In this document: one piece after another, positions 51,974 through 60,675 of the stretch
Position numbering within the stretch: the stretch's first letter is position 1
How the letters are laid out: each line of letters opens with the position of its first letter
DNA from: Faunimonas pinastri
GTDB taxonomy: Bacteria; Pseudomonadota; Alphaproteobacteria; Rhizobiales; Afifellaceae
Length of the DNA stretch: 64,000 bases
Assembly: GCF_900110915.1 (NCBI RefSeq)
Contig: NZ_FOFG01000002.1
Coordinates: forward strand, 1 to 64,000
Direction: 5' to 3'
Position numbers and translations under genes: made by a program
Notes under the pieces: model-generated
Told to the model about the DNA's origin: nothing
What the model saw: only the letters and a program-made list of their open reading frames with translations
Database searches by the model: none

Positions 51974-52695
51974 CGCTGCTCACCGAAGAAACGGAAGTCT
52001 TCTCAGCCGCCGACGGCAGCCGCTGCTGCGTCATCTTCCTGGCCAAGCGCCAGCCGGGGCTTTCCGGCGAGGCGCTCCGCCAGACGTGGTCGACGATCGA
52101 GACCGTGTTGCAGCGCTTTGCCGGCGAAGGCTGGCAGCTTTCGATCAGCAACATGGTCGACCCGGCGATCCCGGACGTGCCGACCGCCTACGAGACCGGC
52201 GCTGGCCACGACGTGGACATCGCCGGTGTCTTCGAGGCGCCGAGCATCTCGGCCGCCGTGGCAGGCACCGTCGCGCTGGAAGCGGCCGGGTGGGACCGCC
52301 TCTTCGCCACGGAATGGCTGATCGGTCCGCGCGAGTTCGCGCCGGTAAAATCCACCGATGCGACGCTTACCCGCGACTGGGGCTTCCTCGCGCTGTGGGA
52401 GTGGAACGACGCCTGGTCGGCGGCCACGCCCGAGGAACGGCGCGAATACGACCTGGAATGCGACGTGGCCTTCGCCTTCGACGTGGCATCCGGCGTCAAC
52501 ATCGCCGGCCGTCACCGCCTAGACCTCGCCAGCCGCTGGCATCACCTCGGCTTCTGGGAAGCGCAGTCCTTCGAGGTCGTCGACGCCGCCATGCGCGAGC
52601 ACGAGCGCGTCGCCGATTTCAAGTTCACGACCTCCCGCCACTATCTCGGCCGCCGCCGGCCGCTCGCCGAACTCATCGGAGCTTCCCATGGCTGA
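51970..52695 (+). CDS. Protein of unknown function in the PfkB/BtpA operon (241 residues)
   Basis: I do not recognise this family. The protein is soluble and slightly acidic, and looks like two similar alpha/beta halves, one ending FATEWLIGPREF and the other LGFWEAQSFEVVDAAMREHE, a pattern that recalls dimeric ferredoxin-like barrels. Aromatic and acidic residues are frequent (WGFLALWEWNDAW). It overlaps the BtpA gene by 4 nt and the next small gene by 8 nt, so it is surely co-translated. It could be an isomerase, a mutarotase-like protein or a binding subunit. Confidence 0.72.
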   Translation: MTLLTEETEVFSAADGSRCCVIFLAKRQPGLSGEALRQTWSTIETVLQRFAGEGWQLSISNMVDPAIPDVPTAYETGAGHDVDIAGVFEAPSISAAVAGTVALEAAGWDRLFATEWLIGPREFAPVKSTDATLTRDWGFLALWEWNDAWSAATPEERREYDLECDVAFAFDVASGVNIAGRHRLDLASRWHHLGFWEAQSFEVVDAAMREHERVADFKFTTSRHYLGRRRPLAELIGASHG

Positions 52696-52990
52696 CTACA
52701 TCTGGATCAACTATTCGCGCCCCCGCCCGCATTGGTACGAAGAAAGCCAGGAAAGCCGCGACGCTCTGGAGGCGAAGTGGTCGGAGATCGCCGCCGCCTC
52801 GCGCGAAAAGGGCGGCGAGCCGCTGGGCCGCTACCACATCCGCGGCCAGAGCGACTTCAAGAGCGTCGAGATCTGGCGCTTCGGCTCGGCTGAGGAAGCG
52901 TTCGATCACTGGACCCGCCTGACAGGCGCCGCGTTCGGCCAATGGTTCGCCTTCTCCAACAATATCGGCCTGCGGGAGAACGCAGGGTGA
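52688..52990 (+). CDS. Small protein of unknown function in the same operon (100 residues)
   Basis: This protein has no family that I can name. It is soluble and rich in Trp and Glu (MADYIWINYSRPRPHWYEES), with a compact alpha/beta look and an end SVEIWRFGSAEEAFDHWTRL similar in style to the second half of the protein upstream. A single ferredoxin-like domain is likely. It overlaps the preceding gene by 8 nt and the ABC ATPase gene by 4 nt, which argues for a function in this pathway. Confidence 0.7.
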   Translation: MADYIWINYSRPRPHWYEESQESRDALEAKWSEIAAASREKGGEPLGRYHIRGQSDFKSVEIWRFGSAEEAFDHWTRLTGAAFGQWFAFSNNIGLRENAG

Positions 52991-53757
52991 GTGGAACCCC
53001 GCTTCTGGAAGCACGCGGAATCGTCCGTCGCTTCGGCCATGTACAGGCCCTCGGCGGAGCGGATTTCAGCGTCTATCCCGGCGAGATATGCGCCCTGATC
53101 GGCGACAATGGCGCGGGTAAATCCACCCTCGTCCGCATCCTCTCCGGCGCGGACCGACCCGACGCCGGGGAGATCCTGCTGGAAGGCAAGCCGGTGGACC
53201 TCGCCTCCCCCGGCACGGCGCAGCAGATGGGGATCGCCACCGTTTATCAGGATCTGGCGCTCGCGCCAGATCTCTCGCCCGCCGACAACCTCTATCTCGG
53301 CCGCGAATTGCTGAGGCCCGGATTTCTGGGCTCCCTCGGCTTCGTCGATCGCCGCCGGATGCGGCGCAACGCGACAGAGCAGTTCTCCCGCCTCGGCGTG
53401 AAGCTGCGCTCGCCGCGCGTGGCCGTCGCCACATTGTCCGGCGGCCAACGCCAGTCCGTCGCGATCACCCGCGCCGCCATGTGGGCGGACAAGCTGATCT
53501 TCATGGACGAGCCCACGGCCGCGCTCGGCGTCATCCAGACGGAGCGCGTGCTGAACCTCATCAAGCAGGTGCGCGACCAGGGCATCGCCGTCGTCCTGAT
53601 CAGCCACAACATGCCGCAAGTTCTGGAAGTCGCCGACCGGGTGGAAGTGCTTCGCCTCGGCCAGCGCGTCGCGCAGCTCCCGACGCTGGGAAGCAGCGTG
53701 GAGCAGCTGGTGGCGGCCATGACCAGCGGCACCCTCGCCAAGGAGCCCGCCTCATGA
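52987..53757 (+). CDS. Ribose-type ABC transporter ATPase, single-domain
   Basis: This 256-residue ATPase resembles one half of RbsA: Walker A GDNGAGKST at 39-47, signature LSGGQRQSVAITRA, Walker B LIFMDEPTAALG and switch SHNMPQV. Classical ribose ATPases have two such domains of about 500 residues in total; the single-domain type occurs in many alphaproteobacterial CUT2 systems and works as a dimer. The start is GTG 52987, overlapping the previous stop. The permease gene overlaps its end by 4 nt. Confidence 0.9.
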   Translation: MSGTPLLEARGIVRRFGHVQALGGADFSVYPGEICALIGDNGAGKSTLVRILSGADRPDAGEILLEGKPVDLASPGTAQQMGIATVYQDLALAPDLSPADNLYLGRELLRPGFLGSLGFVDRRRMRRNATEQFSRLGVKLRSPRVAVATLSGGQRQSVAITRAAMWADKLIFMDEPTAALGVIQTERVLNLIKQVRDQGIAVVLISHNMPQVLEVADRVEVLRLGQRVAQLPTLGSSVEQLVAAMTSGTLAKEPAS

Positions 53758-54803
53758 GCATGACGACCTCCGACCCGGACACCGATCACTCCGACCGGCA
53801 CACCCTCGGCGAAATCCTCGGCCGCGCGCTTGGCGGCGGCTGGATCTTCATCCTGCTGATCGTGCTGATCGCGATCTTCGCGGCAATGCGGCCGACGCAG
53901 TTCGCCTCCAGCTACAACCTTTCGACGCTGGCGATCAACGCGGCCATCCTGCTGGTGCTCGCCATCGGCCAGACCTTCGTGATCATCACCGCCGGCATCG
54001 ATCTCGCCGTCGGCTCCGTGCTGGTCTTTTCCTCCGTCGCCGCCGCGTCCACCATGCTGGCGCTGTCGGGCAGCGCGGGCAGCAGCTACGGCACGACGGA
54101 CGCGAGCTGGGGCGTCATCGCTATCGGTACGCTGGTCGGGGTCGGCACCGGCGCTGCATGGGGCCTGCTGAACGGGCTGCTCGTCGCCTTTGCCCGCATC
54201 CCGGCGCTGATCGTGACGCTCGGCACGTTCGGCATGTCGCTGGGCTTCGCGCAGATCGTCACCGGCGGGCAGGACGTCCGCGCCGTGCCCGAACGCCTCG
54301 TGGACGTCATCGGATCCGGCAGCGTGGCGGGGGTTCCCTCGCTGGTGCTGATCGCCGTCGCCGTCGCGATCGTCGCCGGGATAGCGCTGCACCTCACGCG
54401 CTTCGGCATGCGCACCTTCGCGATCGGCTCCAACGCCGAGGGCGCACGCCGCGCCGGCATCGCGGTACGCAAGCAGACGCTCAAGGTCTACATGCTGGCG
54501 GGCGCGCTGTCCGGTCTTGCCGGCATCATGTCCATCGCCCGCTTCGCCACCACGACGATCGGCGGCCATGCCGGCGACAATCTCGCGACCATCTCCGCCG
54601 TCGTGCTCGGGGGAACGAGCCTCTTCGGCGGCGTGGGAACGATCGTGGGGACGGTGATCGGCGTCTTCATCCCGGTCGTCCTGCTGAACGGCTTCGTCAT
54701 CCTCGGCATCCCGCCCTTCTGGCAGACGGTGACCATGGGGGCCGTGCTGATCCTGGCGGTCTGGATCGACCAGCTCAAACGCCGCGCAAGAGAACGCGGC
54801 TGA
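53754..54803 (+). CDS. Ribose-type ABC transporter permease
   Basis: This 349-residue permease has about nine hydrophobic spans and the RbsC-type motifs TFVIITAGIDLAVGSVLVFS, RFGMRTFAIGSNAEGARRAG and ISAVVLGGTSLFGGVGTIVG. It belongs to the CUT2 group that imports pentoses, hexoses, inositol or rhizopines. It overlaps the ATPase gene by 4 nt and precedes the binding-protein gene by 35 bp. Confidence 0.91.
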   Translation: MSMTTSDPDTDHSDRHTLGEILGRALGGGWIFILLIVLIAIFAAMRPTQFASSYNLSTLAINAAILLVLAIGQTFVIITAGIDLAVGSVLVFSSVAAASTMLALSGSAGSSYGTTDASWGVIAIGTLVGVGTGAAWGLLNGLLVAFARIPALIVTLGTFGMSLGFAQIVTGGQDVRAVPERLVDVIGSGSVAGVPSLVLIAVAVAIVAGIALHLTRFGMRTFAIGSNAEGARRAGIAVRKQTLKVYMLAGALSGLAGIMSIARFATTTIGGHAGDNLATISAVVLGGTSLFGGVGTIVGTVIGVFIPVVLLNGFVILGIPPFWQTVTMGAVLILAVWIDQLKRRARERG

Positions 54804-54838
54804 GACAATCCGAGTGGAACCAAGAAGTGGAGAGAGAA

Positions 54839-55801
54839 ATGTTTGCAAGAGCATGGACGAAAACATGGATCGCCGGCGCGAGCCTTGTGGCGCTTGCCGC
54901 CGCGAGCACCGGAGCGCAGGCCGCCGGCAAGGATGTGTCGCTGGTCCTCGGCGTGAAGGGCAGCCCCTTCTATGATGCGCTGGCCTGCGGCGCGAAGGAC
55001 GAGGCGAAGAAGCTCGGCCTCGACCTGACGGTCTCCGCGCCCGACCAGTTCGCGGCGGATTCGCAGATCCCGGTCATCGACGCCGTGACGGCGCGCGGCC
55101 CGGCCGCCGCCGTGGTCGTGCCCACCGACACGCAGGCGCTGATCCGCCCGATGGCGCAGCTCGCCAAGCGTGGCGCGAAGGTGCTGACGGTCGACCAGAC
55201 CATCGCCGACACCTCGTTCATCCAGACGCAGATCGTCACGGACAACGAGCAGGGCGGACGTCTTGCCGCCGACGCCATGAACGAGCTGCTTGGCGGTAAG
55301 GGCAGCGTCATGATGATCACCCAGCCGCCGGGGTCCGCCGGGCAGGACGCGCGCGCCAAGGGCTTCGAGGAAGAGCTGAAGAAGTATTCGGGCATCACCT
55401 ATCTGGGTCCGCAGTACCAGAGCGACGATCCGCAGAAGGCGGCCGAGATCGTGACGTCCGCCCTCTCCGCGCATCCCGATCTTGCCGGCGTGTTCTCCAC
55501 CAACGACCAGGGCGCTATCGGCGGCATCACCGGCCTGAAGCAGGCGGCCGCCACGGGCAAGGTGAAGTTCGTCGCCTATGACTCAGCCACGGCCGAAGTC
55601 GCGGCGTTCAAGAACGGCGCCATCTCCGTCCTGATCGCGCAGAACCCGAAGCAGGAAGGCGAAGTCGCCATGCAGTCGGTGAAGAGGGTTCTCGACGGCG
55701 GGAAGCTGGAGAAGACGACACTGACCGAGATCGCCGTGATCAAGCCGGGCGAGAACGCCAAGGCGGACCAGTACGAGTACAAGGGCAACTGCGCGCAGTA
55801 A
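54839..55801 (+). CDS. Ribose-type ABC transporter substrate-binding protein
   Basis: This 320-residue periplasmic protein begins with a Sec signal peptide (to about residue 28, STGAQAA) and has the type I sugar-binding fold: VLGVKGSPFYDALACGAKDE, KVLTVDQTIADTSFIQTQIV and GVFSTNDQGAIGGITGLKQA. The two lobes show the RbsB arrangement. The ATG at 54839 follows GGAGAGAGA. It is the last gene of the operon, and a terminator-like hairpin follows 29 bp later. The ligand is probably a sugar or sugar derivative phosphorylated by the PfkB enzyme. Confidence 0.91.
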   Translation: MFARAWTKTWIAGASLVALAAASTGAQAAGKDVSLVLGVKGSPFYDALACGAKDEAKKLGLDLTVSAPDQFAADSQIPVIDAVTARGPAAAVVVPTDTQALIRPMAQLAKRGAKVLTVDQTIADTSFIQTQIVTDNEQGGRLAADAMNELLGGKGSVMMITQPPGSAGQDARAKGFEEELKKYSGITYLGPQYQSDDPQKAAEIVTSALSAHPDLAGVFSTNDQGAIGGITGLKQAAATGKVKFVAYDSATAEVAAFKNGAISVLIAQNPKQEGEVAMQSVKRVLDGGKLEKTTLTEIAVIKPGENAKADQYEYKGNCAQ

Positions 55802-55830
55802 GCTTCGCCTCTATCGCGTGAAAGACCAAG

Positions 55831-55857
55831 CGGCTCGCCCTTTTCCGGGGCGGGCCG
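55831..55857. terminator. Terminator of the PfkB/BtpA/ABC operon
   Basis: CGGCTCGCCC (55831-55840) pairs with GGGCGGGCCG (55848-55857) at 9 of 10 positions, with a T-rich loop and TTCTTCTTCC following. It ends the plus-strand operon and may also serve the minus-strand gene that ends at 55873. Confidence 0.55.
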
Positions 55858-55872
55858 TTCTTCTTCCGGCGT

Positions 55873-57090
55873 TCAGGCACCCGGCCCCGTCTTGCCGTGC
55901 CTCAGGCCATCCAGTTGCCCGCGTCCGAACTGGCCTGCAAGGCGCGCCGTCCGCTTCAGCCGCCAGGGCAGCGTCGTTTCCGTGGAATAGGAACGGAGCC
56001 AGAAGGCCTTCTGCCGGGAGGCCTCGTCGGCCGCCCGCTTCTCCGGATCGTCGTAGAAGGCCGCCATCTTGTGCGCGCCCATGCCCGCCGTCGCCAGCCA
56101 TGCCGGGACATGCACCGAGCAAAGCTGCAGCACGTCGGTGAAGACCTTGTTCACACCCGACCCCGCCGCCGGACAGGAGGTCGCGAAGGCATCCCCGACC
56201 AGGACGATGCCGGGTTGCCGATATCCCTCCACCACGTAGAGATCGACCGGACGTATCCGGGCCGGGCCGGCATGGGCCGCTCCGGTCAGCCGGCGCAGCC
56301 GGGGCAGGCCAGTGAAAAGCGCGTCCGTCGCGTCGCGGCGGAACTCTGCAAGCCAGGGATCGTCCAATGGGCGATACAGAAAGAGGTTGGCCCGCGTGGT
56401 ATCGCCGAGCGGAAAGAGCGTCAGATAGGCCATCCGGTCCGCTGGCCGGTCGGCATTGCAGGTCAGCGCCCGGAAGCCGAAGCGCATCTGTCCAGCGGGA
56501 GCGAGATCGAAGCCGATGCTGACCGAATGCGCCTTGCTCACGACCGTTCGACGAATACCGAGGCTGTCGGACAGGCCGGGATTGAGGCCCGTCGCCATGA
56601 CGACGAGGCGCGCGCTGATGTCCCCGCCGCCCGCCAGCCGCACGCGCTGCCGCTCCGGCCCCGTCTCCACGGCGGCAACCTTGTCCTGCAAAAGGGTAAC
56701 CGCTGGAGGGATCGCGCCGCGCACCGCATCGACGAGATCGGGATAGAGGATGCCGAACTGGCGCAACAGTCGCGTTTCCACGATGCGCCCGAAGCGCGCG
56801 ACCTGCACATGAGTGACCTCGGTGCCCGCGCTCCTGAGCACCGGCGCGATGCCGATCCTTTCCGCCAGATCGAGCTGGGAACTGTCGAGCTTCTCGCAGC
56901 GAAAGTCCGGCGGCGCCTCGAGCCGGGGATCGATCAGGGCGCAGGAGATTCCGCGGCTGGCCAGCATGAACGCTGCCGTGCAGCCGGCCAATCCGGCCCC
57001 GACGATGGCCACATCGACCTGATCTCCGTCGAACGCCCCGGCCGCCACGACGAACCAGCCCTTTCCATGCCGCGGCAGGATGGGCGGCAT
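55873..57090 (-). CDS. FAD-dependent monooxygenase-like oxidoreductase
   Basis: This 405-residue flavoprotein has the N-terminal dinucleotide motif VDVAIVGAGLAGCTAAFMLA (about residues 26-45), a DG-type segment and the second FAD motif GYRQPGIVLVGDAFATSCPA near residue 300. It resembles geranylgeranyl reductase/aromatic hydroxylase relatives of the PHBH fold, but the substrate is unknown. It ends beside the terminator shared with the PfkB operon and lies downstream of the TauE/SafE gene on the same strand, with 62 bp between them. Confidence 0.82.
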   Translation of the reverse strand: MPPILPRHGKGWFVVAAGAFDGDQVDVAIVGAGLAGCTAAFMLASRGISCALIDPRLEAPPDFRCEKLDSSQLDLAERIGIAPVLRSAGTEVTHVQVARFGRIVETRLLRQFGILYPDLVDAVRGAIPPAVTLLQDKVAAVETGPERQRVRLAGGGDISARLVVMATGLNPGLSDSLGIRRTVVSKAHSVSIGFDLAPAGQMRFGFRALTCNADRPADRMAYLTLFPLGDTTRANLFLYRPLDDPWLAEFRRDATDALFTGLPRLRRLTGAAHAGPARIRPVDLYVVEGYRQPGIVLVGDAFATSCPAAGSGVNKVFTDVLQLCSVHVPAWLATAGMGAHKMAAFYDDPEKRAADEASRQKAFWLRSYSTETTLPWRLKRTARLAGQFGRGQLDGLRHGKTGPGA

Positions 57091-57152
57091 GGAGGCAAAC
57101 CATAGACCGGCTTCCTGATCGTATCGTTACCGGTGAACGGGAGAAACCGTCC

Positions 57153-57923
57153 TCAAGCGGGATGGCCGAGCAGGTGCAGCAATCCCGGACCGGCCAGTGA
57201 GATCCCGGAAAGGCAGAGCAGCACGAAGATCACGTGCCGCATGATTTCCGGCGCGACCGGCGGCGGCCAGCGCCTCGCCGCGAAGGTGAAGACCATCACC
57301 GACGGAAGCGCCAGCAGGCAGATCCAGACGCGCGCGGGCGGCAGGTTTCCGGCTCCCGCCACGACGATCAGGCGGAACAGCGCGTTGAAGCCAAAGATCG
57401 CGACCAGCGTCTCCCGGATCGTTACGGCGGGCATCGGCTGGCGGTAGAGGTGATAGACGAGCGGCGGGCCGGAAGTGGAGAACAGTCCGCCCATGATTCC
57501 GGCGACCGCGCCGAAGAACAGGAACGACCCGTCCGAGGAGCGGCGACCCAGCGCATGCGGCCGTGCCGCGAGCTGGAGCGCGGACAGGATGATGATGATG
57601 CCGAGCAGCAGCCGCACCGCGTCCATCCGCGTGCCCGCCAGCCATTCCAGCATCCAGTAACCCAGGATCAGCGCCGGAATCCCGGAGAGGATCACCAGCC
57701 GGAGATCGCGCCAGGCGACATCCCGCCAGCCTTTCAGCAGGACCTGCCCGGCGTTGACCAGCGTCATCACGCTGACGAGCACGGCGGCATAGGTCAGCGG
57801 GATAGCTCCGCCCAGCGCCACCCCGCCCATCGTGATCAGCCCGAGGCCAAAACCGGTGAGCGACTGGACATACGCCGCGATCCCGGCGAGCAGCACGAAA
57901 TACAGGATGTCGAAAACACTCAC
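57153..57923 (-). CDS. TauE/SafE family sulfite exporter-like membrane protein
   Basis: This 256-residue protein has seven or eight hydrophobic spans, the N-terminal block YVQSLTGFGLGLITMGGVAL and the internal repeat-like block GGLFSTSGPPLVYHLYRQPM, both diagnostic for TauE/SafE. Members export sulfite, sulfoacetate or other organic anions. The start is GTG 57923, preceded by GGTGGGG; the longer frame upstream is arginine-rich and not family-like. It could form an operon with the monooxygenase downstream. Confidence 0.86.
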   Translation of the reverse strand: MSVFDILYFVLLAGIAAYVQSLTGFGLGLITMGGVALGGAIPLTYAAVLVSVMTLVNAGQVLLKGWRDVAWRDLRLVILSGIPALILGYWMLEWLAGTRMDAVRLLLGIIIILSALQLAARPHALGRRSSDGSFLFFGAVAGIMGGLFSTSGPPLVYHLYRQPMPAVTIRETLVAIFGFNALFRLIVVAGAGNLPPARVWICLLALPSVMVFTFAARRWPPPVAPEIMRHVIFVLLCLSGISLAGPGLLHLLGHPA

Positions 57924-58463
57924 CCCACCCGCCTTCCCGGCAAAGCGTTGTTCACTGCTGCTCGTTTTTCCATGGTCCTGCCCGTTGCCCCCGGCTCGAC
58001 ATGAACCACGGACGTCGCGGATGCAACCGATAGAGGAAGGTCCCCAGCGAGCGTCGGACCGTGCTCGACGGCGCTTCCGGGCGCGGGTCAGTGCTTTTTT
58101 TGCTTGGTCCGGTGACGGCGTATCGCAGGACCGGATCAACCCTGTCCCGGCGGAGTCTGAGCCGCGGAATTCCGGGCATTCTCGCCCGATGAGCGGGACC
58201 GTCAGCAAGCACCTTAAATTAGAACGTAGTTCCTGAACTCAGGTCAAATTAGGGCGAAATTGGCGGCCAACTGTAGACATTCTGACCATTCGCCGGTATG
58301 GTCGGCCTAAATCAACGACGCACAGGCGCATTCGCCAATCGTATCCGGCCTGCGGACAAAGACATTGTCCGTATGACTGATCGCGATCGGGCGTCTATTT
58401 TCCATGGCGCAGACTCTTCTGGTCGCACGCGCCGACATATCAGATCGAAAGACGACATACTGG
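57924..58463. other. Non-coding region between the TauE/SafE and proV genes
   Basis: About 540 bp between divergent genes. The middle (58200-58300) is markedly AT-rich for this genome and contains repeated AAATTAG words. A perfect inverted repeat lies at 58353-58371. I see no convincing gene, though the proV frame stays open up to ATG 58404. Confidence 0.6.
58353..58371. promoter_or_regulatory. Inverted repeat upstream of proV
   Basis: CGGACAA-AGACA-TTGTCCG has perfect 7-bp arms and a 5-bp centre. It lies 92 bp before the chosen proV start, in a good place for an operator. Confidence 0.5.
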
Positions 58464-59702
58464 ATGGATCGCGAAACGGCGAGCAGTATAGGCGAAGACA
58501 CGCAGCCCGAAGTAAAGATCAGCGTTGATCGCGTTTTCAAGATCTTCGGCGACCGATCCGACACCGCCATGCGCATGGTCCGCGAGGGACGCGGCAAGGA
58601 AGAGATCCACGCCGAGACCGGCTGCACGCTGGGCGTCAACGATGCGAGCTTCGACATCCATGCCGGCGAGATCTTCGTCATCATGGGCCTGTCCGGGTCA
58701 GGCAAGTCCACCCTCCTCCGCCTCATCAACCGCCTGATCGAGCCGACCAGCGGCGCGATCCGCGTGGACGGGCAGGACATCACGAAGATGTCGAAGCGCG
58801 AGCTGATCGAGCTGCGCCGCCGCGACATGAGCATGGTGTTCCAGTCCTTCGCGCTCTTGCCCAACCTGACCGTTCTCGAAAACGCCGCCTTCGGGCTGGA
58901 AGTAGCCGGCGTTCCGGCGGCCGAGCGGCAGGCCAAGGCCCTGGCCGCGCTGGAAGGCGTCGGCCTCGGCGCCTATGCGGCCAGCCGTCCGGACCAGCTT
59001 TCCGGCGGCATGAAGCAGCGCGTCGGCCTCGCCCGGGCGCTGGCCAGCGAGCCGACGGTGCTCCTGATGGACGAAGCGTTCTCCGCGCTCGACCCGCTGA
59101 TCCGCACGGAAATGCAGGATGAGCTCCTCCGCCTGCAATCGGAGCACAGCCGCACCATCATCTTCGTCAGCCACGATCTCGACGAAGCCATGCGCATTGG
59201 CGACCGCATCGCCATCATGCAGCACGGCAACGTCGTGCAGGTCGGCACGCCGGACGAGATCGTGATGAACCCGGCCAACGACTACGTGCGGTCGTTCTTC
59301 CGCAACGTCGACGTTTCCAACGTCTTCAAGGCCGGCGATATCGCGCGCGAGACGCAGGTGACCCTGATCGAGCGCAAGGGCGTTGCCGTTGCCGCCGCGC
59401 TGGAGCGGATGCGCCGGCATGATCGCGAAGTCGCCATCGTGGTGGGCCGCGACAAGCGCTACCACGGGATGGTGAGCGCCGAGTCCCTCGCGCAGGCCGC
59501 CCGCGCCGGCGAGGCCGATCCCTATCACAAGGCCTTCCTCACCGAGGTCGAGCCTATCGAGGCGGCCGAGCCGCTTTCCAATGTCATGGGTCGCGTCGCG
59601 GAAAGCCGCTGGCCCGTTCCGGTGGTCGACGAACGGCAGCGCTACGTGGGGTCGATCAGCAAATCGGCCCTGCTGATGACGCTCGACCGCACGACGACCT
59701 GA
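58464..59702 (+). CDS. proV: Glycine betaine/proline ABC transporter ATPase (ProV/OpuAA)
   Basis: This ATPase (412 residues from ATG 58464; 432 from ATG 58404) has the ProV-type insert before Walker A (EEIHAETGCTLGVNDASFDI), Walker A GLSGSGKST, signature LSGGMKQRVGLARAL and Walker B VLLMDEAFSALDP. Two CBS domains follow (about residues 300-412), with which ProV/OpuA proteins sense ionic strength. The start is uncertain because neither ATG has a clear ribosome binding site and codon use before about 58500 is poor. It begins the proVWX operon for compatible solute uptake. Confidence 0.91.
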   Translation: MDRETASSIGEDTQPEVKISVDRVFKIFGDRSDTAMRMVREGRGKEEIHAETGCTLGVNDASFDIHAGEIFVIMGLSGSGKSTLLRLINRLIEPTSGAIRVDGQDITKMSKRELIELRRRDMSMVFQSFALLPNLTVLENAAFGLEVAGVPAAERQAKALAALEGVGLGAYAASRPDQLSGGMKQRVGLARALASEPTVLLMDEAFSALDPLIRTEMQDELLRLQSEHSRTIIFVSHDLDEAMRIGDRIAIMQHGNVVQVGTPDEIVMNPANDYVRSFFRNVDVSNVFKAGDIARETQVTLIERKGVAVAAALERMRRHDREVAIVVGRDKRYHGMVSAESLAQAARAGEADPYHKAFLTEVEPIEAAEPLSNVMGRVAESRWPVPVVDERQRYVGSISKSALLMTLDRTTT

Positions 59703-59722
59703 CCCCAAGCCACGGACGCAGC

Positions 59723-60631
59723 ATGCATTTCGATCTTCATATTGGCGAAGGCGCCAATGCGGTCGTGAACTATATTCTCGACCACTTCACTCCCGCGCTG
59801 AACTTCATCGCGACCGTCATCGGCTTCGTGACCGACACGATCAAGGCGGCCCTGACCGGCATTCCGATGCCCGTCGCGGTAATCGTCATCGTGGCGCTCG
59901 CGCTCTGGCGCGTCAGCTGGAAATTCGCGCTGTTTTCGCTGCTGGCATTGCTGGTGATCGTCGACATGGGCCTTTGGGAGCGCACCATGGAAACGCTGTC
60001 GCTGGTGCTCGCGGCAACGGTGATCGCCATCGTCGTCGGCATCCCGCTCGGCATCGCCATGGCCAAGAGCCGCATCGTCACGGTGCTCGTGCGGCCCGTC
60101 CTCGACCTGATGCAGACCATGCCGGCCTTCGTCTATCTCATCCCGGCCGCCATGTTCTTCGGCCTCGGCGCGGTGCCCGGCACGATCGCCACGGTGATCT
60201 TCGCCATGCCGCCCGTGGTGCGCCTCACCAATCTGGGGATCAGGCAGGTCAACGGCGAATTCATCGAAGCGGGTCTCGCTTTCGGCTGCACCGCGCGCCA
60301 GCTCCTGCTCAAGGTGCAGATGCCGAACGCCCTGCCCTCCATCATGGCGGGCATCAACCAGACCATCATGCTGTCGCTGTCCATGGTGGTCATCGCCTCC
60401 ATGATCGGCGCGGGCGGTCTCGGCAATATCGTGCTGACCGGCATCCAGCGGCTGGACGTGGGCACCGGCTTCGAGGGCGGCCTCGCCGTCACCGTGCTGG
60501 CCGTCATCCTCGACCGCATCACCCAGAGCCTCGGGCAGCGCAACACGGCCTTCAGTTTCGGCCGGTTCTTCGGTGCCCGCGCAAATCGCGGCGAGGTTCC
60601 GTCCAGCGCCACGCCCCCCGCGAAGACCTGA
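59723..60631 (+). CDS. proW: Glycine betaine/proline ABC transporter permease (ProW)
   Basis: This 302-residue permease has several spans, the block AATVIAIVVGIPLGIAMAKS and the ProW EAA-like loop EFIEAGLAFGCTARQLLLKV, followed by LPSIMAGINQTIMLSLSMVV. It lies 20 bp after proV and 44 bp before proX. It forms the channel for osmoprotectant import. Confidence 0.92.
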   Translation: MHFDLHIGEGANAVVNYILDHFTPALNFIATVIGFVTDTIKAALTGIPMPVAVIVIVALALWRVSWKFALFSLLALLVIVDMGLWERTMETLSLVLAATVIAIVVGIPLGIAMAKSRIVTVLVRPVLDLMQTMPAFVYLIPAAMFFGLGAVPGTIATVIFAMPPVVRLTNLGIRQVNGEFIEAGLAFGCTARQLLLKVQMPNALPSIMAGINQTIMLSLSMVVIASMIGAGGLGNIVLTGIQRLDVGTGFEGGLAVTVLAVILDRITQSLGQRNTAFSFGRFFGARANRGEVPSSATPPAKT

Positions 60632-60662
60632 TCTTCGATCCACACAACCATCCACCCCAACG

Positions 60663-60669
60663 AAAGGAG
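60663..60669 (+). promoter_or_regulatory. Ribosome binding site fixing the TTG start of proX
   Basis: AAAGGAG lies 6 nt before TTG 60676. The next residues form the signal peptide, and no ATG fits. Confidence 0.65.
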
Positions 60670-60675
60670 CAGCTT

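Noticed and set aside
53292-54866. A minus-strand frame of 524 codons across the ribose-type permease gene.
   Set aside because: It is Asp/Arg/His-rich low-complexity antisense sequence opposite a clear membrane permease.
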